Shown in pieces: positions 8,277-21,196 of a DNA stretch of 64,000 nucleotides. A program made the translations under genes and the position numbers. The stretch is taken from positions 558,001 to 622,000 of the forward strand of contig NZ_JABRWJ010000004.1 in assembly GCF_013266755.1 (NCBI RefSeq). Direction: 5' to 3'. The number at the start of each line of letters is the position of its first letter. Positions within the stretch are counted from its first letter, which is position 1. Source of the stretch: Pseudaquabacterium terrae. GTDB lineage: Bacteria; Pseudomonadota; Gammaproteobacteria; Burkholderiales; Burkholderiaceae_C. The notes below the pieces were generated by a model. The model ran no database searches. It saw only the letters and a list, made by a program, of their open reading frames with translations, and was not told the origin of the DNA.

Positions 8277-9447
8277 GTCATTGGCCCGCGAAGCGGTGCC
8301 GCTTGCCGCCGGCAGCCGCACGGTCATACCGATCCTCAGCGCCCCTGAGACCGAGGTCGGCCGCCAGATGCAGATCTGCAATGCCTGCCGCTACTGCGAG
8401 GGCTTTTGCGCGGTGTTCCCGGCGATGACGCGGCGGCTGGAGTTCGGCAAGGCCGACATCCACTTCCTGGCCAACCTGTGCCACAACTGCGGCGCCTGCC
8501 TGCATGCGTGCCAGTACGCGCCGCCGCACGAGTTTGCTGTGAACGTGCCGAAGGCGATGGCCCAGGTGCGTGGCCAGACCTATGTCGACTATGCGTGGCC
8601 ACCGGCCCTGGGCGCGCTGTACCAGCGCAACGGCCTGATGCTGTCGCTGGCATTGGCGACGGGCCTGGCACTGTTCCTGATCCTGGCCGTGGCCGTCAAC
8701 GGCACGTTGTGGGGCGGACAGCTCGGCGGCAACTTCTACAACCTGTTCCCTCACAACCTTCTGGTCGGCTTGTTCGCGCCGGTGTTCCTGTTCGCAGCCC
8801 TGGCCTTGGCGATGGGGGTGCGCGGCTTCTGGCGAGACGTCAAGCCTGCCACCAGCGGCGCACCGGTGAGTGGACCAGCGGCTGCGGAGGCCACGGACGC
8901 GGTGCTGCGCCTGAAGTACCTCGACGGTGGCCATGGTGCGGGCTGCAACAACGACGACGACGCCTTCACCCTCGCGCGCCGGCGCTTCCACCACTTCACC
9001 TTCTATGGCTTCCTGATGTGCTTTGCGGCAACCAGCGTGGCGACGATCTACCACTACGCGTTCGGCTGGACGGCGCCCTACGAACTGCCCAGCCTGCCCA
9101 AGCTGCTCGGCGCGGTCGGCGGTGTGAGCCTGATGATCGGCACGGCAGGCCTGTGGCATCTGAACCGCCGGCGCCATCCCATGCATGGCGACGCCTTACA
9201 AAGACCGATGGACCTGGGCTTCATTGCCTTGCTGTTCCTCACCAGCGCCAGCGGGCTGGCACTCTGGCTGGGCCGCGGCACGCCCGCCCTGGCCGTGCTG
9301 CTGTGCCTGCACCTGGGCGCCGTGATGGCCTTGTTCGCCACGCTGCCCTACGGCAAGTTTGGGCACGGCATCTTCCGCAGCGCGGCCCTGTTGCGGCATG
9401 CGATCGAAAAGCGCCAGCCCAACACGATCGGTCTGGCGGCCGATTGA
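8263..9447 (+). CDS. tcuB: Tricarballylate utilisation protein TcuB (4Fe-4S membrane protein)
   Basis: 394 residues with AAGGAG eight bases before the ATG. Residues about 38-90 hold two ferredoxin-type clusters: [11 protein letters not shown] and [12 protein letters not shown]. The remainder has about six hydrophobic segments ([33 protein letters not shown]; later [18 protein letters not shown] and others), with histidines placed for heme or quinone contact. TcuB is thought to reoxidise TcuA FADH2 and pass electrons to the membrane quinone pool. Length and order match the Salmonella tcuAB pair. Confidence 0.92.
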   Translation: MQQFESLAREAVPLAAGSRTVIPILSAPETEVGRQMQICNACRYCEGFCAVFPAMTRRLEFGKADIHFLANLCHNCGACLHACQYAPPHEFAVNVPKAMAQVRGQTYVDYAWPPALGALYQRNGLMLSLALATGLALFLILAVAVNGTLWGGQLGGNFYNLFPHNLLVGLFAPVFLFAALALAMGVRGFWRDVKPATSGAPVSGPAAAEATDAVLRLKYLDGGHGAGCNNDDDAFTLARRRFHHFTFYGFLMCFAATSVATIYHYAFGWTAPYELPSLPKLLGAVGGVSLMIGTAGLWHLNRRRHPMHGDALQRPMDLGFIALLFLTSASGLALWLGRGTPALAVLLCLHLGAVMALFATLPYGKFGHGIFRSAALLRHAIEKRQPNTIGLAAD

Positions 9448-9481
9448 AGACCAATCACAACACCCTTTCCGGAGATCCGCG

Positions 9482-10459
9482 ATGAATATTTCCCACCTGC
9501 TGCGCGCTACGACGCTGGCTTTCGCTGCGCTGTTGCTGAGCAGCCCCAGCCATGCACAGGACTTCCCACCCAAGAAGCCGGTCACGCTGATCGTAGGCTT
9601 TGCCGCCGGCGGCGCGGCCGATGCGGCGGCCCGTCTGATCGCCAAGAAACTGGGCGAGAACATCGGGCAAACCGTTGTCGTCGACAACAGGGCCGGCGCC
9701 GGCGGCAACATCGCGCACCAGCAGGTGGCCAACGGCCCGGGCGACGGCACGATGCTCCTGTTCGGCTCGATCGGCCCGCTGACCATCGCCCCGCATGTGA
9801 TGAAGGTCAGCTACGACCCGTTCAAGGATCTTGCGCCGGTGTCGGGTGGCGTCAATTTCCCAAACTTGCTGGTGGTCCACAAAGGCGTGGGCGTGAAGAC
9901 GCTGGCCGAGTTCGTCGCCTTGGCAAAGAAGAAGGCGGGTGCCGTCGACTTCGCGTCTACCGGCGCGGGCTCCGCATCCCATCTGGCGGGCGAACTCTTC
10001 AGCCAGCGCGCCGGGATCGACATGGTTCACGTGCCCTACAAAGGTGGCGCGCCGGCCCTGCAGGACCTGCTGGGCGAACGCATCGCATGCTATTTCTCGG
10101 CGCCACCCACTGCGCTGCCGCACGTGGAGGCCGGAAAGCTCGTCCCGCTGGCCACCACGGGTCCGACGCGCCCGGCATACATGCCCAACATCCCGACGGT
10201 CGCGGAGTCCGGCTACCCCGGCTTCGAGGCGCTGAACTGGTATGCCTTCGTGGCACCGGGCAAGACGCCCACGCCGATTCTCGATCGCTGGAACGTCGAG
10301 ATCGTGAAGGCTCTCAACGACCCGAGCGTGAAGGACGCGCTGAACAAGCACGGCCTGACCCCGCAGCCCACTACGCGCGCCGAGTTGACGGCCTTCATGA
10401 AGAAAGAAGACGCGAAGTGGAGCGCCGTCGTACGGGAACGCAAGATCACGGCCAACTGA
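9482..10459 (+). CDS. Bug/TctC family periplasmic solute-binding protein
   Basis: 325 residues from the ATG at 9482 with CCGGAG upstream. The signal peptide ends at SHAQ. The mature part shows the Bug signatures KPVTLIVGFAAGGAADAAAR, VDNRAGAGGNIAHQQVA, FASTGAGSASHLAGELF, VPYKGGAPALQDLLG and PTVAESGYPGFEAL. Such proteins capture carboxylates for tripartite tricarboxylate transporters. It lies 34 bases after tcuB, so its likely ligand is tricarballylate or a related tricarboxylate. Salmonella instead uses the MFS permease TcuC. No TctA/TctB membrane genes are present here, so partner permeases must be elsewhere. Confidence 0.92.
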   Translation: MNISHLLRATTLAFAALLLSSPSHAQDFPPKKPVTLIVGFAAGGAADAAARLIAKKLGENIGQTVVVDNRAGAGGNIAHQQVANGPGDGTMLLFGSIGPLTIAPHVMKVSYDPFKDLAPVSGGVNFPNLLVVHKGVGVKTLAEFVALAKKKAGAVDFASTGAGSASHLAGELFSQRAGIDMVHVPYKGGAPALQDLLGERIACYFSAPPTALPHVEAGKLVPLATTGPTRPAYMPNIPTVAESGYPGFEALNWYAFVAPGKTPTPILDRWNVEIVKALNDPSVKDALNKHGLTPQPTTRAELTAFMKKEDAKWSAVVRERKITAN

Positions 10460-10989
10460 AGCGGACCTGAGGGCCTGGTCTGATCAATCGCGGCTTCCAT
10501 GTCGGCCCCGAGGTCAGCGATGCCGACCACAGTTTCCGATTCGATCTGCGCACCCGCCAACTGGCCGTGCAAGCCCTTTGCACGCACTCGGGCCGAACAT
10601 GAACCGCCGCACGGGCGCAGAAGACGCATCAACTCAGCTGCCCGTATCAGCATCACCGCTGACGCAGCTGAATGCCGGGCACCCCGGATGTCAGCTCGAG
10701 CAGGTGGACGTGCACCGCTTAGGGGTCCGTAGTGCAGCTTCACCGTCCGCTATCCGGCCCATCCGCCACAGGCAGCAATGAGCCGGTACTTGCCTTCAGC
10801 GACGGGCGGCTGATGCAGATGGTGGCCGACAGCAGCGGGTCGGCACCGCGAGTTCGCGCGGCCTGGAGCAGGCATCGACACTGTGAGGCCCGCCCAGTCG
10901 CCGCCTGAGATCGCTCGGTTCACGGTCGCGCGGGTGAGCCGGACGTCAGGGTGTTCGCGCTGGCTGGCTGGGCCCCTGGAGCGATCTCC
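10460..10989. other. Gene-poor stretch after the tcu operon
   Basis: No supported gene in 530 bases. Short frames exist on both strands but none has a recognisable domain, start site or consistent GC3 bias. The composition is less GC-skewed than coding DNA around it, as in the other gene-poor gaps of this half of the window. No clear terminator follows the Bug gene. Confidence 0.5.
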
Positions 10990-11313
10990 TCACCGAAAGG
11001 TCAGATCGCCAGGTGTGTAGAGCAATCCGCGCTCGCTCAGACTCCGATGGCTCTGCCCGCCAGTGCGGCACAGGTCGCCGACAAACCCCTGCCGTCTCGG
11101 ATTGCCCGCGTAGCCCCAGGCACCGGTTGCTGCGTCGAGCCAGTAGCTGCCACTAGGGATGAAGGTGCACTGCATCCGGTCCAGGACGAGCAACTGCTGC
11201 GGGTTCATGAGTCGGCCGTTGACGAAGACCTTGCGCTGAGCTTGCACAGCACCGGCGGCGAGCATCAGGCCAGCCGCGAACACTGCCGTGGTCACGATCC
11301 GAGTGAACGTCAT
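10990..11313 (-). CDS. Hypothetical exported protein
   Basis: 107 residues from the ATG at 11313, supported by TGGAG six bases upstream. Residues 1-26 are a classic signal peptide (VFAAGLMLAAGAVQAQ). The mature domain is short: RKVFVNGRLMNPQQLLVLDR, a single Cys in MQCTFIPSG, YWLDAATGAWGYAGNP, and a C-terminal Cys. No family is recognised; the repeated aromatic/glycine pattern suggests a small beta-rich periplasmic or outer-membrane-associated protein. It follows the M48 peptidase gene on the same strand after 48 bases and may be co-transcribed with it. Confidence 0.65.
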   Translation of the reverse strand: MTFTRIVTTAVFAAGLMLAAGAVQAQRKVFVNGRLMNPQQLLVLDRMQCTFIPSGSYWLDAATGAWGYAGNPRRQGFVGDLCRTGGQSHRSLSERGLLYTPGDLTFR

Positions 11314-11361
11314 GCCGATCTCCAGAAAGGCCTTGAACATGAGTTGCAGGGATGCTGCGGC

Positions 11362-12102
11362 TCAGCCCAGTTGATTGCGCATGCGCTGCGCGCGATCGCG
11401 CGGCGCTGGGTGGGTGGACAGCCAGTTCGAGCCGCCGCCGGACAGCTTGTCCAACTTTTCGAGGGCCGTAACAGCGGCGCGGCGGTCGTACTGGCGGCGC
11501 GAGAGGAACTGCATCGCGTAGTCGTCCGCTTCATTCTCGTTGCCTTGCGAGTGCTGTGCGCGAACCACCTTCACGAAGAGCTCACCGAGCTCCGACTGCG
11601 CCAGTGCTCCCGCCTTGCCGCCGGCAGCCGCAGCGGCTTGCTGCAGGGCGCCCGAACTCAGCGCGAGCTGCATGCGCTTGCGCGAGTGACCGGCCTGCAC
11701 ATGGCCGATCTCGTGGCCGATGACGTACCGGACCTCGTCGTCGGTCATCATGTCCATCAGGCCGCTGTAGAAGCGGATGGAGCCGTCGGCGGTGGCGAAG
11801 GCGTTGACGTCCTTGGTCAGGTAGACCTTGTAGTTGAGGTCCAGGCCCTGGTCATCGCGGCACTGTCGGGTCAGTGCGGCGAGGCGGCGGGCGTACGGGT
11901 CGTTTGCGGGCGCGATCGGCGCGCGCGCGTCCATTTGCTCGACCATGCGGCGCGACTGTGCACGCATCTCGTCGTCGGTAATGCTGTTGGCGCTGACGAG
12001 GCCCTGGGCGGCGCCCAACGCCTTGCCCAGATCGAAAGCAAAGCATTGCGGCGCCAGAGCGGCAGCCGGCAGCAGCAACAGGGATTGGCGGCGTGTGATC
12101 AT
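11362..12102 (-). CDS. M48 family metalloprotease, exported
   Basis: 246 residues from the ATG at 12102 with CGGAG upstream. The N-terminus ITRRQSLLLLP is twin-arginine-like, followed by a hydrophobic stretch and a cleavage region near CFAF. The zinc site is YVIGHEIGHVQAGH (HExxH), with the third ligand in the downstream GNENEADDYAMQFL segment (ExxxD), as in M48 peptidases of the HtpX/BepA/YcaL type. The end STHPAPRDRAQRM is also conserved in the family. It probably acts in periplasmic or outer-membrane protein quality control. There are no TPR repeats, so it resembles LoiP/YcaL more than BepA. Confidence 0.88.
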   Translation of the reverse strand: MITRRQSLLLLPAAALAPQCFAFDLGKALGAAQGLVSANSITDDEMRAQSRRMVEQMDARAPIAPANDPYARRLAALTRQCRDDQGLDLNYKVYLTKDVNAFATADGSIRFYSGLMDMMTDDEVRYVIGHEIGHVQAGHSRKRMQLALSSGALQQAAAAAGGKAGALAQSELGELFVKVVRAQHSQGNENEADDYAMQFLSRRQYDRRAAVTALEKLDKLSGGGSNWLSTHPAPRDRAQRMRNQLG

Positions 12103-12517
12103 CGTGCAACTCCGAAGGTGCTTTTGCGACGTTCGTCCGGCGGGGCATCTGGCCGGTTGCAAGCGCCTCAAACGTGACTCTGCCAAGCAGTTCGTGGCAG
12201 CGTCCGATGAACCACCGGCTTGGCCGCCCGATGCCCACAGGCGCAACAATGCGCCGTGCTGCCGAGGGCGCGGGAGTGGCTCAAGTCATGTCCGGCCGCG
12301 GCACACGCGTCGGCATGTCCCCGGAACGCGCGGAGCGGCATTCCTTCACGATTTGCCGCACGTCCGGACTGCGGCGACTACACAGCTTTATGCGAGTGGC
12401 GGCAAGGTGGCCGGAACCATGACGACTGCTCGCGGCCGCCAATGACAGCACCCGCTGCATAGCGGTCTTTGAGCATCCCGAACATCCACGAGCGATTGCC
12501 CGGCCTAGACTCGCCGC
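12103..12517. other. Gene-poor stretch between divergent genes
   Basis: No supported gene in 415 bases. A local hairpin at 12356-12374 pairs CCGCA with TGCGG around a GTCCGGAC core. TAGACT at 12506-12511 lies six bases before the ATG of the DHFR-like gene, with no Shine-Dalgarno sequence: a leaderless-type promoter. Confidence 0.45.
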
Positions 12518-13075
12518 ATGGGGCTCTTGACCTTCAGCATCAACCTCACCCTGGACGGCTGCGTCGACCACCAGGAGGGAATCGCCGACGACGAGACACA
12601 CGCCTTCTTCACCGGCCTCATGGACGAGGTCGGGGCGATGCTGTGGGGCCGCGTCACCTACGAGATGATGGAGAGCCACTGGCCGGCGGTCGCCCGCGGC
12701 GACGAGGAAGCGCCGCCGGCGATGCGCGAGTGGGCGCTCAAGCTGGAGGCCAAGCCGAAGTACGTGGTGTCGTCGACGCGAAAGGACTTCCCGTGGACCA
12801 ACAGCCACCACGTCGCCGGCGACCTGCGTACGGGCGTGCAGAAGCTCAAGGACGCGACCCCGGCCGGCGTGCTGCTCGGTAGCGGCAAGCTCGCGACCGA
12901 GTTGGACCGGCTGGATCTGATCGACGAGTACAGGTTCCTCGTCCATCCCAGGATCGCCGGCCACGGCCCGACCCTGTACCAGAGCGGGCTGTCCAGCACA
13001 CGACGGCTCGAGCTGGTCTCGGCGAAGCCGCTGCGCAGCGGTGCGGTCGCGATGCACTACCTGCGCGCGCGCTGA
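12518..13075 (+). CDS. RibD C-terminal / dihydrofolate-reductase-like family protein
   Basis: 185 residues. It shows the short 'general' DHFR-like pattern: LTFSINLTLDG at the start, GAMLWGRVTYEMME (the GRxTYE signature), KYVVSSTRKDFPW, LKDATPAGVLLGSGKLATELDRLDLIDEYRFLVHP and a terminal beta-hairpin ending in MHYLRAR. The family (COG0262, YyaP/YwjB type) binds NADPH, but few members have known substrates. It is not the folate enzyme, since a canonical folA lies at 28731-29258. Confidence 0.88.
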   Translation: MGLLTFSINLTLDGCVDHQEGIADDETHAFFTGLMDEVGAMLWGRVTYEMMESHWPAVARGDEEAPPAMREWALKLEAKPKYVVSSTRKDFPWTNSHHVAGDLRTGVQKLKDATPAGVLLGSGKLATELDRLDLIDEYRFLVHPRIAGHGPTLYQSGLSSTRRLELVSAKPLRSGAVAMHYLRAR

Positions 13076-13089
13076 CTCAGGCAGCAGGC

Positions 13090-14259
13090 TCAGCGCAGCG
13101 CGCTGCGTTCGTCGATCGCCTCGGCGAAGCGCTCGATGTCGCCGAGCTCGTTGTAGACCTGTGTTGCCACGCGGGCCCACAGGCGCCCGCCGCGGGCGAA
13201 GACGGCGAGCTCGATGCGGCGCTCGAAAAGCAGCCAGTCCTTCAGGCGCTCGGCCCCGGCGCGGTCGCTGCCGAGTTGCGCCGGCAGTGGCACTGCGGCC
13301 ATGCAGCCCACCATGGTTTCGGGTGTGATCCAGGGCAGCCCCCAGCGTTCGGCGAGCATCTGGGCCGCATGCCATGCGAGGCCGTGGTTGTGGTCGCGCA
13401 TCGCCTCGGTGCCGAGAAAGTCGGTGATGAATGCGATGCCGTCGGGTGCACACAGAAAGGGTGTCGGGTCTCGCGTGCCGGTCCATTCGAACTCCTGGTG
13501 CCAGCCGACATCGAGCCCCCAGGAAATCACGTTCGGGTGCAGGCCCGCTCGCCGGCCTGGTGCCGCCCACAGCACGCCGCAGGCACGCGGTGCGAAGGCC
13601 CACTTGTGCAGGTTGGCCACGTACCAGTCGACGCCGAGCATCGGGATGTCGACGTGGATCGCTCCCGGCGCGTGGGCGCCGTCGGCCAGCACCGGCACGC
13701 CCTGCTCGCGACACAGCGCCGCCATCTGCGCGAGCGGCATCAAGAGCGCCGTCTCCGAGCTGATGTGGTCGAGGATGGCGATGCGGGTGCGCGCCGTGAG
13801 GGCCGCTGCAAGCGCCGAGACGCAGGTCGATGGATCGGCGACCGGGAAGGCGAGCGGCACCGTCACCACCTGCGCACGCTGCTCGCGTGCGACGAAGTCC
13901 GCGGTGCGAGCGACTGCACCGTAGGCGCTGTCGAACAGCACGATCTCGTCGCCGGGCTGCAGGCGCAACGAGCGCAGCACCGCGTTGACGCCGCTGCTGG
14001 CGTTGTCGACGAACACGATGTCGTCGCCACGCGCGCCGAGAAATGCGCCGACCTGGTCGGCGGCGCTTCGAAGCAAGGTCGGCTGCGAGGGGGGCTGCGC
14101 CTCGAGGCTCATCAGCTCGCGGCCCAGAAAGCGCGCCGGGTGGCGTTCGATGGTGTCGCGCAGCGCCTGCTGCGCCGCCATGACACGCCTGGGAGTGACA
14201 CCGAAGGTGCCGTGGTTGAGGTAAACGTCGGCCGGGTCGAGGGCCCAGTGCTGAAGCAT
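13090..14259 (-). CDS. Class V aminotransferase (isopenicillin-N-epimerase-like)
   Basis: 389 residues from the ATG at 14259; a TTG at about 14280 after a G-rich site is possible. The start MLQHWALDPADVYLNHGTFG is typical of epimerase-like class V enzymes. FVDNASSGVNAVLRSL, the LADGAHAPGAIHVDI stretch with the PLP-contacting Asp, and the Schiff-base lysine in ANLHKWAFAPR are all present. C-terminal small-domain strands follow. Members act as amino-acid epimerases, cysteine desulfurase-like lyases or racemases, and the exact reaction cannot be read. It is downstream of the decayed LanC-like gene on the same strand. Confidence 0.87.
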   Translation of the reverse strand: MLQHWALDPADVYLNHGTFGVTPRRVMAAQQALRDTIERHPARFLGRELMSLEAQPPSQPTLLRSAADQVGAFLGARGDDIVFVDNASSGVNAVLRSLRLQPGDEIVLFDSAYGAVARTADFVAREQRAQVVTVPLAFPVADPSTCVSALAAALTARTRIAILDHISSETALLMPLAQMAALCREQGVPVLADGAHAPGAIHVDIPMLGVDWYVANLHKWAFAPRACGVLWAAPGRRAGLHPNVISWGLDVGWHQEFEWTGTRDPTPFLCAPDGIAFITDFLGTEAMRDHNHGLAWHAAQMLAERWGLPWITPETMVGCMAAVPLPAQLGSDRAGAERLKDWLLFERRIELAVFARGGRLWARVATQVYNELGDIERFAEAIDERSALR

Positions 14260-14351
14260 TTCACGTCCGAAGCGCAATCCAGAATCCCCCGCAGCGACTT
14301 GATCGGAGCACGGACTGACAAGCCATCCGCGGCCGCCAGCGTGGCTTTCAG

Positions 14352-15148
14352 CTACGCCTTGGCGCGGGCTGAGGATATGGCAGACACCGGTGCCGCGAAG
14401 AAGACATCCAAGGCCGGAAACTGCGCCCGCTCGCGCAGGCAATCCCACAGGAAGATCGCCAGACCGATGTCCCCCGTCCACAGCGAATGGCGCAACCGGC
14501 CGAAGCGGGCGGTCTCGTCCTCGAACTGGGCGATCGCGTGCATTGCAAACGCGCGGGCCCGCTCGCGCCAGCGCGCGTCACGCGTGCGCGCGAGCAGCAC
14601 CAGGAACGCGTAGGCATTGCCGGCCGTGCCGTGGCACAGGTTGGAGCCCTTGGCGAGCGGGCCCGCGGCCCATGTGGCCTCGCCAGCCTCGGTCAGGAGC
14701 GCATCGAGCGCGCGGCCCGGCAGATCTGCCACCACAGCAGTCGTTCGCGCAGCCGTTGCGCGATGCGGCGGAAGAGGGCGGCCCAGCGCGCGTCGCCGCT
14801 CGCGCCGTGCATCATCGCGGCGGCCAACAGCGAGCCGGGCGAGCCCCACATCAGTTCGCGCGCCGGATGATCGATGTTGCGCTCGATCAGCGCGGCGATC
14901 GTGTCGGCACGCGCGGCCGTCGGCGCGTGGCCCCAGGCCATCATCTCGAATGGCAGATCGCCCATGAGCCAGCTGCTGGTGTTGTCGCCGGGCATGTCGG
15001 CCAAAGCGGCGCGGTTGCGTTCGCGCAGCGGCTCGAGGTAGCGCGCGAACGACGGGCAGTCGGCGGCGCCGGCCGCGCGCAGCCAGTCCAGCGCCCAGAT
15101 CACGCCAGCCGCGCCGTCGTAGAGGTTGGTGACCGGCGCGTGCAGCAT
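14352..15148 (-). pseudogene. LanC-like (lanthionine synthetase C family) pseudogene
   Basis: The family is recognisable in two frames. Frame one (from 15148) reads MLHAPVTNLYDGAAGVIWAL ... HPARELMWGSPGSLLAAAMM ... RRIAQRLRERLLW. After about 14720-14735 the match continues in another frame as VADLPGRALDALLTEAGEAT, then SNLCHGTAGNAYAFL (the Cys-His-Gly zinc motif), RLRHSLWTGDIGLAIFLWDC and FPALDVFFA. A TAG stop lies 13 codons before the first ATG, so the usual N-terminal part is gone. The middle, which in relatives carries WTQDLYG-like sequence and the first zinc cysteine, is missing at the junction. About 270 residues remain of a roughly 400-residue family. A sequencing error could explain the frameshift but not the missing segments. 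Confidence 0.75.
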
Positions 15149-15222
15149 CGGCGTGTTCCGAGGGGTTGGCGACGGATCATCCTACGTTCGGTCTCTTCAG
15201 CGTCGCGAGCGGACGCTGCCCG

Positions 15223-16839
<1,617 letters not shown>

Positions 16840-16846
16840 CGAATCA

Positions 16847-16863
16847 ATGTAGTTTGAATACAT
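16847..16863. promoter_or_regulatory. Operator-like palindrome between two GH13 genes
   Basis: ATGTA at 16847-16851 and TACAT at 16859-16863 are exact inverted arms around a seven-base centre, immediately before the amylase start and 59 bases before the pullulanase start. The 15-base core TGTAGTTTGAATACA differs at one position from a TGTART-N3-AYTACA palindrome of the HexR type. It is a candidate site for a sugar-responsive repressor acting on both genes. Confidence 0.4.
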
Positions 16864-16921
16864 CTGACAAGGCAATCAGGGTTTGTCGCAGAGCTTAAAA
16901 GCGTAGTTTTGTTTCTGTACC

Positions 16922-19654
<2,733 letters not shown>

Positions 19655-19785
19655 GACGGCACGCCGCGATCGAATTCACGAAATTCGGGGCGCATTCCGG
19701 GGAAATCCCGAGCTAGGATCATCGGCCCCGTAACGGCCGGTAAGCGCTGTGTCCGCGCCGCCGTTTCGACGGGTCCCCCCGACCG

Positions 19786-21189
19786 ATGATGTCCGTGCAA
19801 CCGCTGACCGCCACCGACATGGCCGCCTTCGTGCTGGCCGTGCTCGCCGTGCTTTACGGCGCGATGTGGGTGCGCGACCGCGAACCGGGCATGCCGTGGC
19901 TGTGCGTGAGCTTCGCGCTCGCCGCGGTCTGGTACGCCGGCAGCGAACAGCACCTGCCGACCGGTGCCTACATCGTCGAGCCCGCCCAGCGCGCCACTGC
20001 CGCGGTGATCCTGCTCAGCACGATGACGATGACCATCGGCCTGGTGCGCTACCTCGGGCGGCTGACACGGCTGCGCCGCGCGGTGCTCGCGCTGCTGCTG
20101 TTGCCGGGCGCGCTGGTGCTGGTCGGCTACATGGGCGGCGTGCCGGTGCTGCGCTCGGTCAGCAACGCCGCGGCGGTGCTCGGTTACGCCGGTTGCGCGC
20201 TGATGGCGTTCCGGGCCGCGCGCCGCGAGCCCGGCGCCGGCCACGGCATCATCGGCATCGCGGTGCTGATGATCCCGGTGATCCTCGCGCTGCTGGTCGC
20301 GCTGAAGGCCGACCTGCGCATGCTGCGCTACCTGGGCGTGCTGCCGGTGCTGTTCTTCGGCCTGACCTTGCTGACGGTCAGCCTGCTGCGCCGCCGCCGC
20401 GCGCTCGAAGCCGAAGTGCGCCGCCGCGCCCTCGCCGAAGCCGAATTGATGCAGCTGAATGCGACGCTCGAGCAGCGCGTGGCCGAGCGCACCTTCGACC
20501 TGGCGCAGCTGGTCGGCGGCCTGGAGAGCTTCAACCGCAGCATCTCGCACGACCTGCGCGGCCCGCTCGGCGGCATCGAGGGCCTGGCGCGGCTGGCGCA
20601 TGAAGCGCTGGAAGACAAGGGCGATGTCTCGGTCGCGCGCCGCGTGCTGCCGGCGATCGCCGCGCAGGCCGAGACCTCGACGCGCCTGGTCGGTGCGCTG
20701 CTCGACCTGGCCCGCGTCGGCGACATCGTGCTGCAGCGCCGGCGTTTCTCGCTCGACACGATCGTGCGCGAGGTGATCGAGCAGCTGGCCGCGGCCCAGC
20801 CCACGCAGGCGCTGCCGGCGATCGAGCTCGGCACGCTGCCGCAGGTCGACGGCGACCCCGACCTGCTGCGGCCGGTGCTGACGAACCTGATCTCGAACGC
20901 GATCAAGTTCAGCCGCGAACAGCCGGCACCGCGCATCGAGGTCACGGCCGAGCTGCGCGGCGGCGAGCACGTGGTGCGCGTGGCGGACAACGGCGCGGGC
21001 TTCGACAGCAGCGCGGCGCAGCAGATCTTCGAGCCCTTCCGCCGCCTGCACGGCCGGCGCTTCGAAGGCACCGGCGTCGGCCTGAGCATCGTGCGCCGCG
21101 CCGTCGAGCGGCATGGCGGCCGCGTCTGGGCCCAGGCCGCGCCGGGGCAGGGCGCGACCTTCTACTTCAGCCTGCCGCTCGCGGCCTGA
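19786..21189 (+). CDS. Membrane sensor histidine kinase
   Basis: 467 residues, with an ATG doublet at 19786/19789. The first about 210 residues hold seven hydrophobic segments (MAAFVLAVLAVLYGAMWV; AAVILLSTMTMTIGLV; AVLALLLLPGALVLVGYM and others) with no periplasmic domain, so it is a membrane-embedded sensor. A coiled linker leads to the HisKA box FNRSISHDLRGPLGGIEGLA. The ATPase domain shows N (LTNLISNAIKFS), G1 (VADNGAGFD), F (IFEPFRRLH) and G2 (GTGVGLSIV) boxes, all intact. No response regulator is adjacent. It follows pulA by 131 bases; any link to glucan sensing is speculative. Confidence 0.9.
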   Translation: MMSVQPLTATDMAAFVLAVLAVLYGAMWVRDREPGMPWLCVSFALAAVWYAGSEQHLPTGAYIVEPAQRATAAVILLSTMTMTIGLVRYLGRLTRLRRAVLALLLLPGALVLVGYMGGVPVLRSVSNAAAVLGYAGCALMAFRAARREPGAGHGIIGIAVLMIPVILALLVALKADLRMLRYLGVLPVLFFGLTLLTVSLLRRRRALEAEVRRRALAEAELMQLNATLEQRVAERTFDLAQLVGGLESFNRSISHDLRGPLGGIEGLARLAHEALEDKGDVSVARRVLPAIAAQAETSTRLVGALLDLARVGDIVLQRRRFSLDTIVREVIEQLAAAQPTQALPAIELGTLPQVDGDPDLLRPVLTNLISNAIKFSREQPAPRIEVTAELRGGEHVVRVADNGAGFDSSAAQQIFEPFRRLHGRRFEGTGVGLSIVRRAVERHGGRVWAQAAPGQGATFYFSLPLAA

Positions 21190-21196
21190 ACAGAAT

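Noticed and set aside
10213-10743. A 176-codon minus-strand gene after the tcu operon
   Set aside because: Half of it is antisense to the Bug gene; the rest has no recognisable domain.
12281-13714. A 477-codon minus-strand frame across the DHFR-like gene and aminotransferase
   Set aside because: Arg/Ala-rich shadow of two clearly recognisable genes; no domain of its own.
14352-15148. A lanthipeptide biosynthetic cluster
   Set aside because: Only a broken LanC-like gene; no LanB/LanM, precursor peptide, protease or dedicated exporter nearby.
19671-19687. Hairpin CGAATT/AATTCG after pulA as a terminator
   Set aside because: Short AT-rich arms and no following T-run; could equally be an operator, so not annotated.
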